23,030 nt of DNA from JANNRA01 sp031401035. GTDB lineage: Bacteria > Desulfobacterota > Binatia > HRBIN30 > CADEER01. Under the pieces are notes generated by a model. The model did no database searches. It worked only from the letters and a program-made list of their open reading frames with translations, and had not been told where the DNA came from. The stretch spans positions 1 to 23,030 of the forward strand of contig JANNRA010000138.1 in the NCBI GenBank assembly GCA_031401035.1. The letters run 5' to 3'. Shown one piece after another: positions 13,688-22,161 of the stretch; position 1 is the stretch's first letter, and every line of letters starts with the position of its first letter. The translations under genes were made by a program, and so were the position numbers.

Positions 13688-16600
13688 CGGGTGGCCCCTC
13701 CATCGCTTCGGTCCCAGGCGCCGGGCGCCAACATGTCAAACATCCGTCGCGGCGCGACGACCCCGCGCGCGGTCCAGCGCTGGGCGATCGCCGCGGCCTC
13801 GCCGTCGGCGTCCGGGGTGAGCCCGAACAGGCGGTAGCGCGCCGCGTCGGCATAGGCGGGGAGCTCCGCGGCATCGAGTTGCTGCGCGGCATCGGTGAGC
13901 AAGGCGCGCGCCGCGTCGGGTCGTCCGCTGACGCTCTGCAGTCCGGCATCGAGAAGCGTCGCCTGCGCATCCCCCCAGGTGGAGGCGGTGCGCCGCAGTC
14001 GGCGGATCGCCCGGCGCGTGCCGGCGCAGCCCCGCACCTCACCTTCGGCCGCTGCCGCCAGCTCGCAGCGTCCGGCGATCGCCAACGCGGAGACGGCGCC
14101 CATTTGCGAGAACAGGACGAAGGTGCCGCGGATGTCGCGCCAGCGCTCGCGCATGATCCGCGCCGCATCGCGGCCGCGCCGCTCGTAGACGAGGCTTTCC
14201 GCCTCGGCGAGCGTCGCCATGTAGTCAGACAGACCAAAGCGGCGGCTGGCGAGATGGGTGCGGGCGTCCGCGGCGCGTTGCCGCGCCGCGGCGGGATCGT
14301 CTGCCATCAGCAAGCGGGCGACGGCGCTGAAGCCGACGTCCAGGTGCACCGTCGGCGAGTCGCCGCGACTCGCATCGCGCTGGCCGTCGGCAAACCGGCG
14401 CCCGAGCGCCGGCAGGTCGCCCAGACAGTACAGCGCCTGGTGCAACTGGAGGGAGAGGATGTCGAACTCGGCGGCGGCACTGCCGTGGGCGCGCAGCAGC
14501 GCCTCGGCCTCCTCGCAGAGGGCGCGCGTCCGTCCCCAGGCACCGGCCTGGAACGCCACGTTGGCGGCCAGGATGCGGATGAACGCGACCAGGGTCGGGT
14601 CGCCGACGTCGCCAGCGATCTCATCCGCTCGCGCCAGGAGCGTGTCGGCCATGGGGCCGCGCCGGCTGCCGGCCACGGCGTTGGTTCCCGCCTCGAGCGC
14701 CAGGGCGCGTGCCACCCGGCTCGGTTCGCCGCTGGCGAGCGCCAGCAGCGTGTAGCGCGACGCGAAGATGGTCGAGTGCAGTGGTGCGACCAGTCGCAGG
14801 CCGAGCGCCAGGTCGATGCACAGGTCCATGCGGCGGGCCACGCTCGCCGGCACGGGCAGGGTCGTCGACGGCGCGCAACGGTAGCCCTGGCGCGCCACCT
14901 GGGCCCGCAACACGGCGACGGCGACGAACGAGGCGATCTTGCCCCTGGGCCATCCGAGGCCGACTTCGCGACAGAGCGCCTCGACCTCCCGCAGACCGTC
15001 CTCGACGCGCCCGGCGCGGAGCAGATTATAGCCGGCACCGCGTCGCAACTCGAAGTCGGCCGCCGGGTCGATGCCGACGCCCTCGAGGTACGTGGCGGCG
15101 GCTTCAAGGCGGCGGCCGGTGCGCGCCAGGGCTTCGGCGAGGCGCATGCGGGTCTGCAGGCGTCGCGGCGTCGCCGCACCCGTCTGGGCCTCGAGTTCGC
15201 TGGCGCGGCGAAACCACTCGACCGCTTCCGCGTTCGCCCAGCGCGCGAAGGCCTCCTCGCCGGCGCGCCGGTAGTAGCGCACCGCCTCGCGGACGAGCCC
15301 GCCCTGCAGGTAATGCTCGGCCAGGGTCTCCGGAGTGGTGCCCGCGAGTTGGCTTTCGAGGAGCCGCGCGATGCGCGCATGAATCTTCTCGCGCTCCGCG
15401 TCGAGCTGCGACTGATAGGCGATGTCCTGCAGGAGCGCGTGCTTGAAGGTATAGGTCGCGCGCGGGGGGGTGCCGCGCTGGGAGAGGATGTCGGCGGCGA
15501 CGAGGCGGTCGAGGGCGTGACGGAGCACCTCCGGCTCATCGTTGCTCACCGCGGCGACGACATCGTAGGCGAAATCCCTGCCGAGCGTCGCACAGAGCTG
15601 GGCGACGCGTTTGCCGTCGCCGAGGCGGTCGAGCCGAGCCATCAGCGAGTCCTGGAGCGTCGCGGGGACGGCCAGGGGCTCGTCATCCCCCACCACCCGG
15701 TCGACCCGATCGCGGCGCCGCCATTCGACGGCGCGCGACAGCTCTTCAGCGAACAACGGGATGCCGTCGGCGCGCGCGACGATCTGTTCGACGACCTCGG
15801 CGGGCAGCGCCGCCCCCGCGGTGGCGGCGATGGCCAGCGCGCGGGTTTCCGCGCCCGTCAGCGGCGCCAGGGCGATGGTGCACGCCGACGCCACCCAGGC
15901 GGGGCGAAACGTCGGACGGGCGGTGGTCACGATCATCACGCGAGTCGCGCCGAGACGCGCGGTGAGTCGCTGCAGCAGTTCGAGCGTCGAGGGGTCGCAC
16001 CAGTGCAGGTCCTCGAGCGTCAGCAAGACGGGCTGCAGGGTCGCGAGGGCGAGAAACATGTCGGCCAGGGCCGTCAGCATCTGTTCGCGTTCGTGCTCGG
16101 GCGAGCCGTCGTCGAGCGGGAACCGTCGCGAGGGCGGCAACGACAGCAGCCTGGCGAGGCGCGGTACGATGCGCGGCAGATCGAGGTCGGGGAGATCGAG
16201 ACTGCGCTCGAGGCGGTCGAGGCGTTGCGTCGGGCTGTCCCCTTCCGCGAACCCGAAGCCGCGGCTGATCAGTTCGATGACCGGATGAAACGCGCTGCCG
16301 GCCGTGCGCGGGGCGCAGTAGCCGTCGAGCCAGGTGTGGGGCGCGGTCGCCAGGCGATCGCGAAAAGCGCGGACGAGCCGCGACTTGCCGATCCCGGCGT
16401 CGCCGGAGACGAGCACCAGCTGCCCCTCGCCGCCGGCGGTGCGGGTCCAACGCGCGCACAGGTCATCGATCTCGTGCCCCCGTCCGACCAGTGGGGTCAG
16501 AGCCGTCACGTCGAGGCGGTGGCGGACACCGGCGACGCGATCGATGCGGTGCACGTGAACAGGCTCGTCGATGCCCTTGAGCGCATGACGCCCGAGATCG

Positions 16601-17187
16601 GACGTGACGAAGAGTCCGGGGACGTGCGCCAGGGTCTGGTCGCTTGCGACGATCGTACCCGGGGTGGCGATCGACTGCAGGCGGGCGGCGATGTTCAGCG
16701 TCGCGCCGAGCGCGGCCCGCTCGCGCCGCGCCCCACTGCCGATCTCCGCGACGACGACGGGGCCGGTGTCGACGCCGATGCGGGCGCTCGGCCGCGCCCC
16801 GAGTCTGGTCGGCGAGACGCGCTGCAGGCCCGCCTGAATGTCGAGGGCCGCGCGTAGCGCCCGCTCGACATCGTCCTCGGCCGCCGACGGGTAGCCGAAG
16901 TAGGCCAGGATGCCGTCGCCGAGATACTGGGCGACGTGACCGCCCATGCGTTCGATGCTCTCGACGCACGCCTGTTGGTAGTCGGTGATGACTTCGCGCA
17001 GACGCTCGACGTCGAGGCGGTTCGACAACTCGGTCGAGCCGACGAGATCGCAGAAGACGACGGTGAGCTGGCGTCGTTCGCCGGGGGGCGGCGCGTCGCC
17101 GAGCGGCGCCCCGCACTGCATGCAGAAGCGCGCCGCCGCCGGGGTCGGCGCCTGGCAGGTCGGACATTCGGCGCTCGCGCTCATCAT
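13684..17187 (-). CDS. Zinc ribbon / class III cyclase / AAA ATPase / TPR signalling protein
   Basis: 1167-residue cytoplasmic signalling protein. A zinc ribbon (C8, C11, C22, C25) is followed by a class III nucleotidyl cyclase homology domain (about 38-215) with metal-binding aspartates D47 (FCDLVGST) and D91 (YLGDGILAYFG) and the transition-state pair N165 and R169 (LNIAARL). The usual substrate-selecting lysine before GD is Gln (AQYLGD), a form I associate with this ATPase-linked subfamily, so cAMP production is unproven. An AAA/STAND ATPase follows with Walker A GDAGIGKS (262-269) and Walker B VLLTLEDLHWCD near 387-398. The rest (about 580-1160) is alpha-helical, TPR-like, as in MalT-type regulators, but no HTH DNA-binding domain is evident at the end. 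The stop overlaps the start of the ERG2-flavoprotein gene by ATGA. Start is one of two adjacent ATGs (17187 or 17184). Confidence 0.92.
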   Translation of the reverse strand: MMSASAECPTCQAPTPAAARFCMQCGAPLGDAPPPGERRQLTVVFCDLVGSTELSNRLDVERLREVITDYQQACVESIERMGGHVAQYLGDGILAYFGYPSAAEDDVERALRAALDIQAGLQRVSPTRLGARPSARIGVDTGPVVVAEIGSGARRERAALGATLNIAARLQSIATPGTIVASDQTLAHVPGLFVTSDLGRHALKGIDEPVHVHRIDRVAGVRHRLDVTALTPLVGRGHEIDDLCARWTRTAGGEGQLVLVSGDAGIGKSRLVRAFRDRLATAPHTWLDGYCAPRTAGSAFHPVIELISRGFGFAEGDSPTQRLDRLERSLDLPDLDLPRIVPRLARLLSLPPSRRFPLDDGSPEHEREQMLTALADMFLALATLQPVLLTLEDLHWCDPSTLELLQRLTARLGATRVMIVTTARPTFRPAWVASACTIALAPLTGAETRALAIAATAGAALPAEVVEQIVARADGIPLFAEELSRAVEWRRRDRVDRVVGDDEPLAVPATLQDSLMARLDRLGDGKRVAQLCATLGRDFAYDVVAAVSNDEPEVLRHALDRLVAADILSQRGTPPRATYTFKHALLQDIAYQSQLDAEREKIHARIARLLESQLAGTTPETLAEHYLQGGLVREAVRYYRRAGEEAFARWANAEAVEWFRRASELEAQTGAATPRRLQTRMRLAEALARTGRRLEAAATYLEGVGIDPAADFELRRGAGYNLLRAGRVEDGLREVEALCREVGLGWPRGKIASFVAVAVLRAQVARQGYRCAPSTTLPVPASVARRMDLCIDLALGLRLVAPLHSTIFASRYTLLALASGEPSRVARALALEAGTNAVAGSRRGPMADTLLARADEIAGDVGDPTLVAFIRILAANVAFQAGAWGRTRALCEEAEALLRAHGSAAAEFDILSLQLHQALYCLGDLPALGRRFADGQRDASRGDSPTVHLDVGFSAVARLLMADDPAAARQRAADARTHLASRRFGLSDYMATLAEAESLVYERRGRDAARIMRERWRDIRGTFVLFSQMGAVSALAIAGRCELAAAAEGEVRGCAGTRRAIRRLRRTASTWGDAQATLLDAGLQSVSGRPDAARALLTDAAQQLDAAELPAYADAARYRLFGLTPDADGEAAAIAQRWTARGVVAPRRMFDMLAPGAWDRSDGGATR

Positions 17188-17434
17188 CGGAACCAGGGCA
17201 GCACGCCCGGGTCCGTAGCAGATTGCCGGGATTCTGCCCTATGAGCCGGGCCGGAGGTCCCCTTTCAGGCAGCCCCGGTCGAGCGGCGCGGGCGGCGGCA
17301 TCGTCGCCGTCGCCGCGGACCGCAGTCTTGCACGGTCGTGAGCAGGCGCGTCTTGCCCTGCCCAATCCACCCTGTTACCCCCAGCCCATGTTCGCGTCCG
17401 CACTCTGACACCGCCCGGACGCCAAGGATCCCGC
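17188..17434. other. Divergent intergenic region between the cyclase/ATPase gene and lysA
   Basis: This 247-base stretch separates two divergently transcribed genes and must hold promoters for both. I see no convincing -35/-10 pair, no long palindrome and no conserved small ORF in it. Short open frames here read as GC-rich noise. Confidence 0.4.
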
Positions 17435-18721
17435 ATGCCGGCCACTTTTCTCGACGCCATCGACCTCGATCGCCTCGCCGATCAGGTCGGCACCCCCTTC
17501 TATCTCTACGACGCCGGCACGCTGCAGCGCCGCATCGACGAGATCCGCGCCATCGCGCCGGGCGGCGCCGTGCAGGCCCGCTTCGCGATGAAGGCCTGCT
17601 CGCTGCATCGCGTCCTTGCGGCCGTGCACCAGGCCGACATCTGGATCGACGCCGTCTCCGGCAACGAGGTGCTGCGCGCCGCCGCCGCCGGCTTCGCCAC
17701 CGGGCACACGCCGCCTACTCTGCTGCTCACCGCCGACGTCTTCCGGGATAACGCCCTCGAGGTCGTCCTGCGCCACGGCGTCCTGCCCAACATCGGCTCG
17801 CCGGCGATGATCGAGACGCTCGCCGCTGCCGGCTACCGCGGGCCGATCGGCATTCGCGTCAATCCCGGCTTCGGGCACGGTCACGTACAGGCCTGCGACA
17901 CCGGCGGTCCGAGCTCCAAGCACGGCGTCTGGGCCGACGACCTCGATGCCGTGCGCGGCGCCGCCGAGCGCGCCGGGTTGGCCGTCGTGCTGCTGCACGC
18001 GCATGTCGGCAGCGGCCCGCAGCTCGACGAGTTCACCGCCAACATGGGCCGCCTCGAGCAGTTCTTCAGCGAACGCCTGGTCGACTTTCCCGCCCTCGAG
18101 GCGATCAACATGGGTGGCGGTATCCCGCACCCCTACCGGCCGGACGTGCCGGCCATCGATCTGGCGCCGGTCGGCCGCGCCCTCGCCGCCGCCCAGGAGC
18201 GCCTGAGCGCGCGCGCCGGCCGGCCGCTGCGCATCGAGATCGAGCCCGGACGCTACTTCGTCGCCCCGAGCGCCGTGCTGGTCGCGCGCGTCACCGACGT
18301 CAAGGCGACGCGCACCAACGAGAAGGGTGCCGGCCATACGTTCGTCATGGTCGATGCCGGCTTCAACGACCTGGTGCGTCCGGCGATGTATGGCTCCTAT
18401 CACCACATCACCGTGCATGGCGCCGCCGCCGACGCGCCGCGCCTGCCGCTGGTGGTCGCCGGGCCGCTGTGCGAATCGGGCGACGTCTTCACGCGCGACG
18501 ATCGTGAGTTGCTCGTCCCGCGCCCGCTGCCGATGCCGCGCCGAGGCGACCTGCTCGTCCTGCACGACGCCGGCGCCTACGGCGTGCAGATGAGCTCGCA
18601 CTACAACTCAATCGGACGCGCCCCGCAGGTCTGGATCGAGAATGGCCGCGCGCATCTGGCGTCGCGGCGCGAGACGCTCGCCGACATCACCCGCGCCGAG
18701 TGCTTCGAACCGCTCGCCTGA
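17435..18721 (+). CDS. lysA: Diaminopimelate decarboxylase-like PLP enzyme
   Basis: Predicted to decarboxylate meso-diaminopimelate to L-lysine. The 428-residue product has a fold-III PLP barrel: FAMKAC with the Schiff-base lysine K53, HAHVGSG (188-194) for phosphate binding, the GGGI segment near 227-230, EPGRYF (270-275), and the C-terminal CESGD (346-350) with the second-subunit catalytic cysteine, then YNSIGR. The IRVNPGFGHGHV and SSKHGV segments are typical of LysA. Length fits (E. coli 420). Related decarboxylases acting on carboxynorspermidine or ornithine/arginine are alternatives, but the CESGD and SSKHG pattern favours LysA. The ATG at 17435 gives the normal N-terminus. It stands alone, with no dapF, dapA or argH next to it; the next gene is a transporter 145 bases downstream. 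Confidence 0.87.
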   Translation: MPATFLDAIDLDRLADQVGTPFYLYDAGTLQRRIDEIRAIAPGGAVQARFAMKACSLHRVLAAVHQADIWIDAVSGNEVLRAAAAGFATGHTPPTLLLTADVFRDNALEVVLRHGVLPNIGSPAMIETLAAAGYRGPIGIRVNPGFGHGHVQACDTGGPSSKHGVWADDLDAVRGAAERAGLAVVLLHAHVGSGPQLDEFTANMGRLEQFFSERLVDFPALEAINMGGGIPHPYRPDVPAIDLAPVGRALAAAQERLSARAGRPLRIEIEPGRYFVAPSAVLVARVTDVKATRTNEKGAGHTFVMVDAGFNDLVRPAMYGSYHHITVHGAAADAPRLPLVVAGPLCESGDVFTRDDRELLVPRPLPMPRRGDLLVLHDAGAYGVQMSSHYNSIGRAPQVWIENGRAHLASRRETLADITRAECFEPLA

Positions 18722-18760
18722 CGATGACGGTTCCGGGGGACACGAGTCGCCGCGCCGGCT

Positions 18761-18835
18761 GGGCGCCGCTCCGTCGGCGCCTTTTGGTTGGCGCGACGGG
18801 GCTTCAAGGCAACTGGCGCCGCCGGAGCGGCGCCC
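18761..18835. repeat. 21-nt inverted repeat between lysA and the OPT transporter
   Basis: Bases 18761-18781 and 18815-18835 are inverted repeats matching at 20 of 21 positions (GGGCGCCGCTCCG-type arms) around a 33-nt loop. The element lies 39 bases after the lysA stop and 31 bases before the transporter start. A TTTT follows the left arm, but the complete hairpin has no T-run after it. It could be a dispersed palindromic element, a weak terminator or an mRNA end structure. Confidence 0.7.
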
Positions 18836-18866
18836 TCCACCGGAACTGAAGGGCCTGCACGCAGCG

Positions 18867-20771
18867 ATGGCGCCGCCGGATCTTCCCCCGCGCCTCGTTC
18901 CCTACGTGCCGGCCAGCGAGGCGCCGGCCGAGCTCACCGCCCGCGCGGTGGTGCTCGGCACGCTGATGTCGGTCGCCTTCGGCATGGTCAACGCCTACCT
19001 GGCGCTGAAGGTCGGCCTCACGGTCTCCGCCTCGATCCCCGCCGCCGTGCTCTCGATGGCCGTGCTGCGCGGCATCCTGCGGCGCGGCACGATCCTCGAG
19101 AACAACGTCGTGCAGACGACCGCCTCGGCCGGCGACTCGCTCGCCGCCGGCGTCGCCTTCACCATCCCGGCGCTGATCTTCCTCGGCTACGATCCGAGCG
19201 CCTTCCGCATCTTCCTGCTCGCCGCCACCGCCGGGCTGCTCGGCGTCGTCATGCTGGTGCCGCTACGGCACGAACTGACCGTGCGCGAGCACGGTCGGCT
19301 GCCGTTCCCCGAGGGCACCGCCTGCGCGGCGGTGCTGATCGCCGGCGACCGCGGCGCCGCGGCGGCGCGCCCGGTGTTCCTCGGCATCGCCCTCGGAGCG
19401 CTCTACCAGGTCGCCTCGCGCGGCCTGCAACTGTGGAGCTCGACCGTCTTCTTCAGTCTCCCCGCCCTGCACAAAGCCGCCTTCGGCGCCGAACTGACGC
19501 CGCTCTTCCTCGGCGTCGGCTTCCTGGTCGGCCTGCGTATCGCCGCCATCATGCTCGCCGGCGGCGTCCTGGCCTGGATGGTGCTCATCCCGCTCTTCGA
19601 CGCCATCGCCGGCAGCGGCGCCGGGGCGCTGCTCGGCCTGCCGGCCGACCTCTCGGCGCAGAGTGCGCGGCAGATCTGGAGCGGCCAGGTGCGCTTCGTC
19701 GGCGCCGGCGCCGTCGCCTGCGGCGGCGTCTGGTCGATCGCCCGCGCGCTGCCGGTGATGGGCCGGGCGGTGGCGTCACTCGCCGCCGCCGGCCGCGGTG
19801 GCAATCCGACGGCGATCCGCACCGAACGCGATCTGTCGCCGGCGATCATCGTCGGCACCGTCGTCGCGCTCGGCCTCGCCATGTGGCTGGTGCCGGCCTT
19901 CGAGATGGACCTGCCGGAGGTGCTGCTGGCGCTGCTGTTCAGCTTCTTCTTCGTCGTCGTCTCGGGTCAGATCGTCGGACTGGTCGGCACCACCGCGCAG
20001 CCGATCTCCGGCATGACCATCACCGCGCTGCTGGTCACCGCCGCGGTGCTGGCGGCGCTCGGCTACGACGGCCGCGCCGGCGTGGCGGCGACATTGGCGG
20101 TCGCCGCCATCGTCTGCAGCGCCGCCGCCCTGGCCGGTGACACCATCCAGGACTTCAAATGCGGCGCCCTGGTCGGCGCCACGCCGCGGGCGCTCGAGAT
20201 CGGCCAGGTCATCGGCGTCCTCGCCGCCGCGCTGCGTGCCGGCTGGTTGCTGGCCCTGCTGCACGCCGCCTACACCCTCGGCTCGCCCGACCTGCCGGCG
20301 CCGCAGGCGCGGCTGATGGCGACGCTCGCCGAGGGCGTCATGCACGGCGAGCTGCCGTGGGCCCTACTCGGGCTCGGCTTCGCCCTCGCCGCCTGCGTCG
20401 AACTCGCCGGCATCTCGAGCCTGCCCTTCGCCATCGGTCTCTACCTGCCGATCACCACCACCGCCTCGCTCATCTTCGGCGGCCTCATCGCCGCCGGCTG
20501 GAAGCGCGCCCAGTCCGACGACGACCCGGCGACACTGTTCGCCTCCGGCCTCATCGCCGGCGACGCCCTCCTCGGCATCGTCTTCGCCGGCCTCATCGTC
20601 GCCGGCCTCGGCGGCACACTGGCGCTGCGCACTCCAGCCGACGGCGGCTGGCTCGAAGCCGGCCTGACCCTCCTGCCCTTCGCCGGCCTCGCCGTCGTCC
20701 TGGTCTTCAAGTGCCAGAACTCCTCAACACGGAGGCACGGAGACACGGAGTCTCACGGACAAGAAAGATGA
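18867..20771 (+). CDS. OPT family transporter
   Basis: 634-residue polytopic membrane protein of the oligopeptide transporter superfamily, which in known members moves peptides or metal-chelate complexes with protons. The first membrane segments begin at about residue 20 (LTARAVVLGTLMSVAFGMVNAYLALKVG). The NNVVQTTASAGDSLAAGVAFT segment and the later AGDTIQDFKCGALVGATP segment are characteristic of bacterial OPT proteins. Many hydrophobic segments follow to near 615. The frame is open back to 18642, but the ATG at 18867 precedes the family N-terminus and lies after the inverted repeat. Only a distant AAGGG precedes it, so the start is moderately sure. The last 16 residues (from S619) are translated from the 28-nt inverted-repeat element and are not part of the family. 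Confidence 0.9.
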   Translation: MAPPDLPPRLVPYVPASEAPAELTARAVVLGTLMSVAFGMVNAYLALKVGLTVSASIPAAVLSMAVLRGILRRGTILENNVVQTTASAGDSLAAGVAFTIPALIFLGYDPSAFRIFLLAATAGLLGVVMLVPLRHELTVREHGRLPFPEGTACAAVLIAGDRGAAAARPVFLGIALGALYQVASRGLQLWSSTVFFSLPALHKAAFGAELTPLFLGVGFLVGLRIAAIMLAGGVLAWMVLIPLFDAIAGSGAGALLGLPADLSAQSARQIWSGQVRFVGAGAVACGGVWSIARALPVMGRAVASLAAAGRGGNPTAIRTERDLSPAIIVGTVVALGLAMWLVPAFEMDLPEVLLALLFSFFFVVVSGQIVGLVGTTAQPISGMTITALLVTAAVLAALGYDGRAGVAATLAVAAIVCSAAALAGDTIQDFKCGALVGATPRALEIGQVIGVLAAALRAGWLLALLHAAYTLGSPDLPAPQARLMATLAEGVMHGELPWALLGLGFALAACVELAGISSLPFAIGLYLPITTTASLIFGGLIAAGWKRAQSDDDPATLFASGLIAGDALLGIVFAGLIVAGLGGTLALRTPADGGWLEAGLTLLPFAGLAVVLVFKCQNSSTRRHGDTESHGQER

Positions 20772-20840
20772 CCTACGGATTGCTACTGGCGATTCGCAAG
20801 CCATCCTCGGACCTCCGTGTCTCCGTGCCTCCGTGTTGAG
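20723..20840. repeat. 118-bp element with perfect 28-nt terminal inverted repeats
   Basis: Bases 20723-20750 and 20813-20840 are perfect 28-nt inverted repeats (CTCAACACGGAGGCACGGAG and onward) flanking a 62-nt loop. The arms are built from tandem ACGGAG-type units. The left arm and loop encode the C-terminus and the TGA stop of the OPT gene; the right arm contains the likely GTG (20833) or TTG (20836) start of the next gene. The element is less G+C-rich than its surroundings, has no coding capacity of its own, and looks like a dispersed miniature palindromic element. Confidence 0.9.
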
Positions 20841-21711
20841 TCCTTTTTCTTCGCTCGACCCGCACCGACGCAGCGTCTTGGTGCGCGGTATCGCCGTCAT
20901 CCTCTGCAGCTCGCTGATGTTCGGGGCCATGGCGGTGTGCGTGCGGCTGGCGGCGCGCAACATGGCGGCCGACCAGATCGCCTTCTGCCGCTTCCTCGGC
21001 TCCCTCACGGTGCTCTTGGCGCTGCGCGGTGGGCGGCCGCTGCGGCCGCGCGGGGCGCTGCCGCCGGTGCTGCTGCGCGGCCTGCTCGGCGGCACCTCGA
21101 TCATTCTCTACTACCGCGGCATCGCCGGCGCCGGGGCGGGCCTGGCGACGCTGCTGCACTGCACCTATCCGATCTGGACGACGCTGATCGCCACGACCCT
21201 GCTGCGCGAGCGTTTCAACGCCCGTCTCGGCGCGGCGCTGGCGCTGTTCCTCGTCGGCATCGGCGTCGTCGTCGGCCCAGGCGCCGAGCTGTCGCGCGCC
21301 GCCAGCACCGGCACCCTCTTTACGCTCGCCGCCTCGCTGCTGGCCGGCGCCGCCGTGGCGACGGCGCGACAACTGCGCCAAACCGAAACCGCCTGGCTGA
21401 TCACCACCTGGTTCATGGCCGTTGGCACCGTCCTCACCGCCCCCGCTCTCCTCACCGGCCTGCCGCCGATCGGCCTGGCGCTGGCAGTGGCCCTGGCCGG
21501 CGTCGTCCTCACCTCGGTGGCAGGACAGGTGATGCTGCACCAGGGTCTCGGCTTCGCCCCGGCCAGCCAGGCCAGCCTCGCCGCCGCCACCAGCGTGGTC
21601 TCAGCGGTGCTGCTCGAGGCCGCCTTCCTCGGCGAACGCCTCAGTCCCCATACCCTGCTCGGCGCCGCCGTGCTGGTGGTCGCCATCGGCCTCGCCGTCA
21701 GCCGACGATAG
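20833..21711 (+). CDS. EamA/DMT family permease
   Basis: Drug/metabolite-type transporter of up to 292 residues with two EamA repeats and about ten predicted membrane helices. The first starts at GIAVILCSSLMFGAMAVCV and the last is near LLGAAVLVVAIGLAV. FNARLGAALALFLVGIGVVV and the ATSVVSAVLLEAAFLGERLS segment are typical of each repeat, with the conserved E before the last helices. The substrate cannot be inferred. The start is uncertain: GTG at 20833 and TTG at 20836 lie inside the right arm of the inverted repeat, while GTG at 20881 would start just before the first helix. None has a clear ribosome site. It follows the OPT gene by 61 bases and converges on vapC with a 13-base gap. Confidence 0.85.
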   Translation: MLSPFSSLDPHRRSVLVRGIAVILCSSLMFGAMAVCVRLAARNMAADQIAFCRFLGSLTVLLALRGGRPLRPRGALPPVLLRGLLGGTSIILYYRGIAGAGAGLATLLHCTYPIWTTLIATTLLRERFNARLGAALALFLVGIGVVVGPGAELSRAASTGTLFTLAASLLAGAAVATARQLRQTETAWLITTWFMAVGTVLTAPALLTGLPPIGLALAVALAGVVLTSVAGQVMLHQGLGFAPASQASLAAATSVVSAVLLEAAFLGERLSPHTLLGAAVLVVAIGLAVSRR

Positions 21712-21724
21712 GCGGACGTCCAGC

Positions 21725-22159
21725 TCACACCTCGAAGCGTCGCCACCGCAGTCCGCAGCCGGCGAAGCGCGCGAAGTCGGCATCGCGCGAGACCCACTCG
21801 CAGCCGTGCTCGATGGCGACGGCGGCATGCTGGGCATCCGCAACGAGCTTGCCGCCGGCAGGCACCTGGCGGCAGAGTTCGCTGACCAGGTTCCAGTGGC
21901 GCGAACCCGGCAGGCACGGTCGGCAGTTGGGTCGCGCCAGCAGCGACTCGATCGCCGCCAACGCCACCGGGCCGGGCGTCGGCTCCTTGTAGACGCGTGC
22001 ATTCGTCGCGATGCGCACGAACCCGACCATGACCAGCACCGACAACGCGAAGGGTTCGCTGCCGTTGACGTTGGCCTCCATCCACGCGCGCGCCGCCTGG
22101 TGCGCGGCCTCATCCTCACGATGCGCGTAGAGCAATATATGCACGTCCGGCATCAGCAC
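21725..22159 (-). CDS. vapC: VapC-type PIN-domain toxin ribonuclease
   Basis: 144-residue PIN-domain protein, expected to be an endoribonuclease toxin inhibited by the adjacent antitoxin. D5 in LMPDVHILLYA, D108 in KLVADAQHAAVAIEHG and D126 in WVSRDADFARF are the acidic metal-binding residues; the PFALSVLVMVGFVRIATN segment is the usual second block of this VapC subgroup, where the expected Glu is absent. IEHGCEWVSRD and FARF give a typical C-terminal signature. The GTG at 22159 keeps the usual three residues before PD; an ATG at 22153 would give a slightly shorter protein. It starts 2 bases after the vapB stop, so the two are translated together. RNA target unknown. Confidence 0.88.
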   Translation of the reverse strand: MLMPDVHILLYAHREDEAAHQAARAWMEANVNGSEPFALSVLVMVGFVRIATNARVYKEPTPGPVALAAIESLLARPNCRPCLPGSRHWNLVSELCRQVPAGGKLVADAQHAAVAIEHGCEWVSRDADFARFAGCGLRWRRFEV

Positions 22160-22161
22160 GG

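Noticed and set aside
13879..16857. 992-codon open frame on the plus strand opposite the cyclase/ATPase gene
   Set aside because: Its translation is Arg/Ala/Gly-rich with no motif, while the minus strand shows zinc ribbon, cyclase and Walker motifs in order. It is a GC-driven shadow.
17223..17408. 61-codon plus frame in the divergent intergenic region
   Set aside because: No ribosome site, no recognisable features and a composition expected by chance in this G+C-rich DNA.
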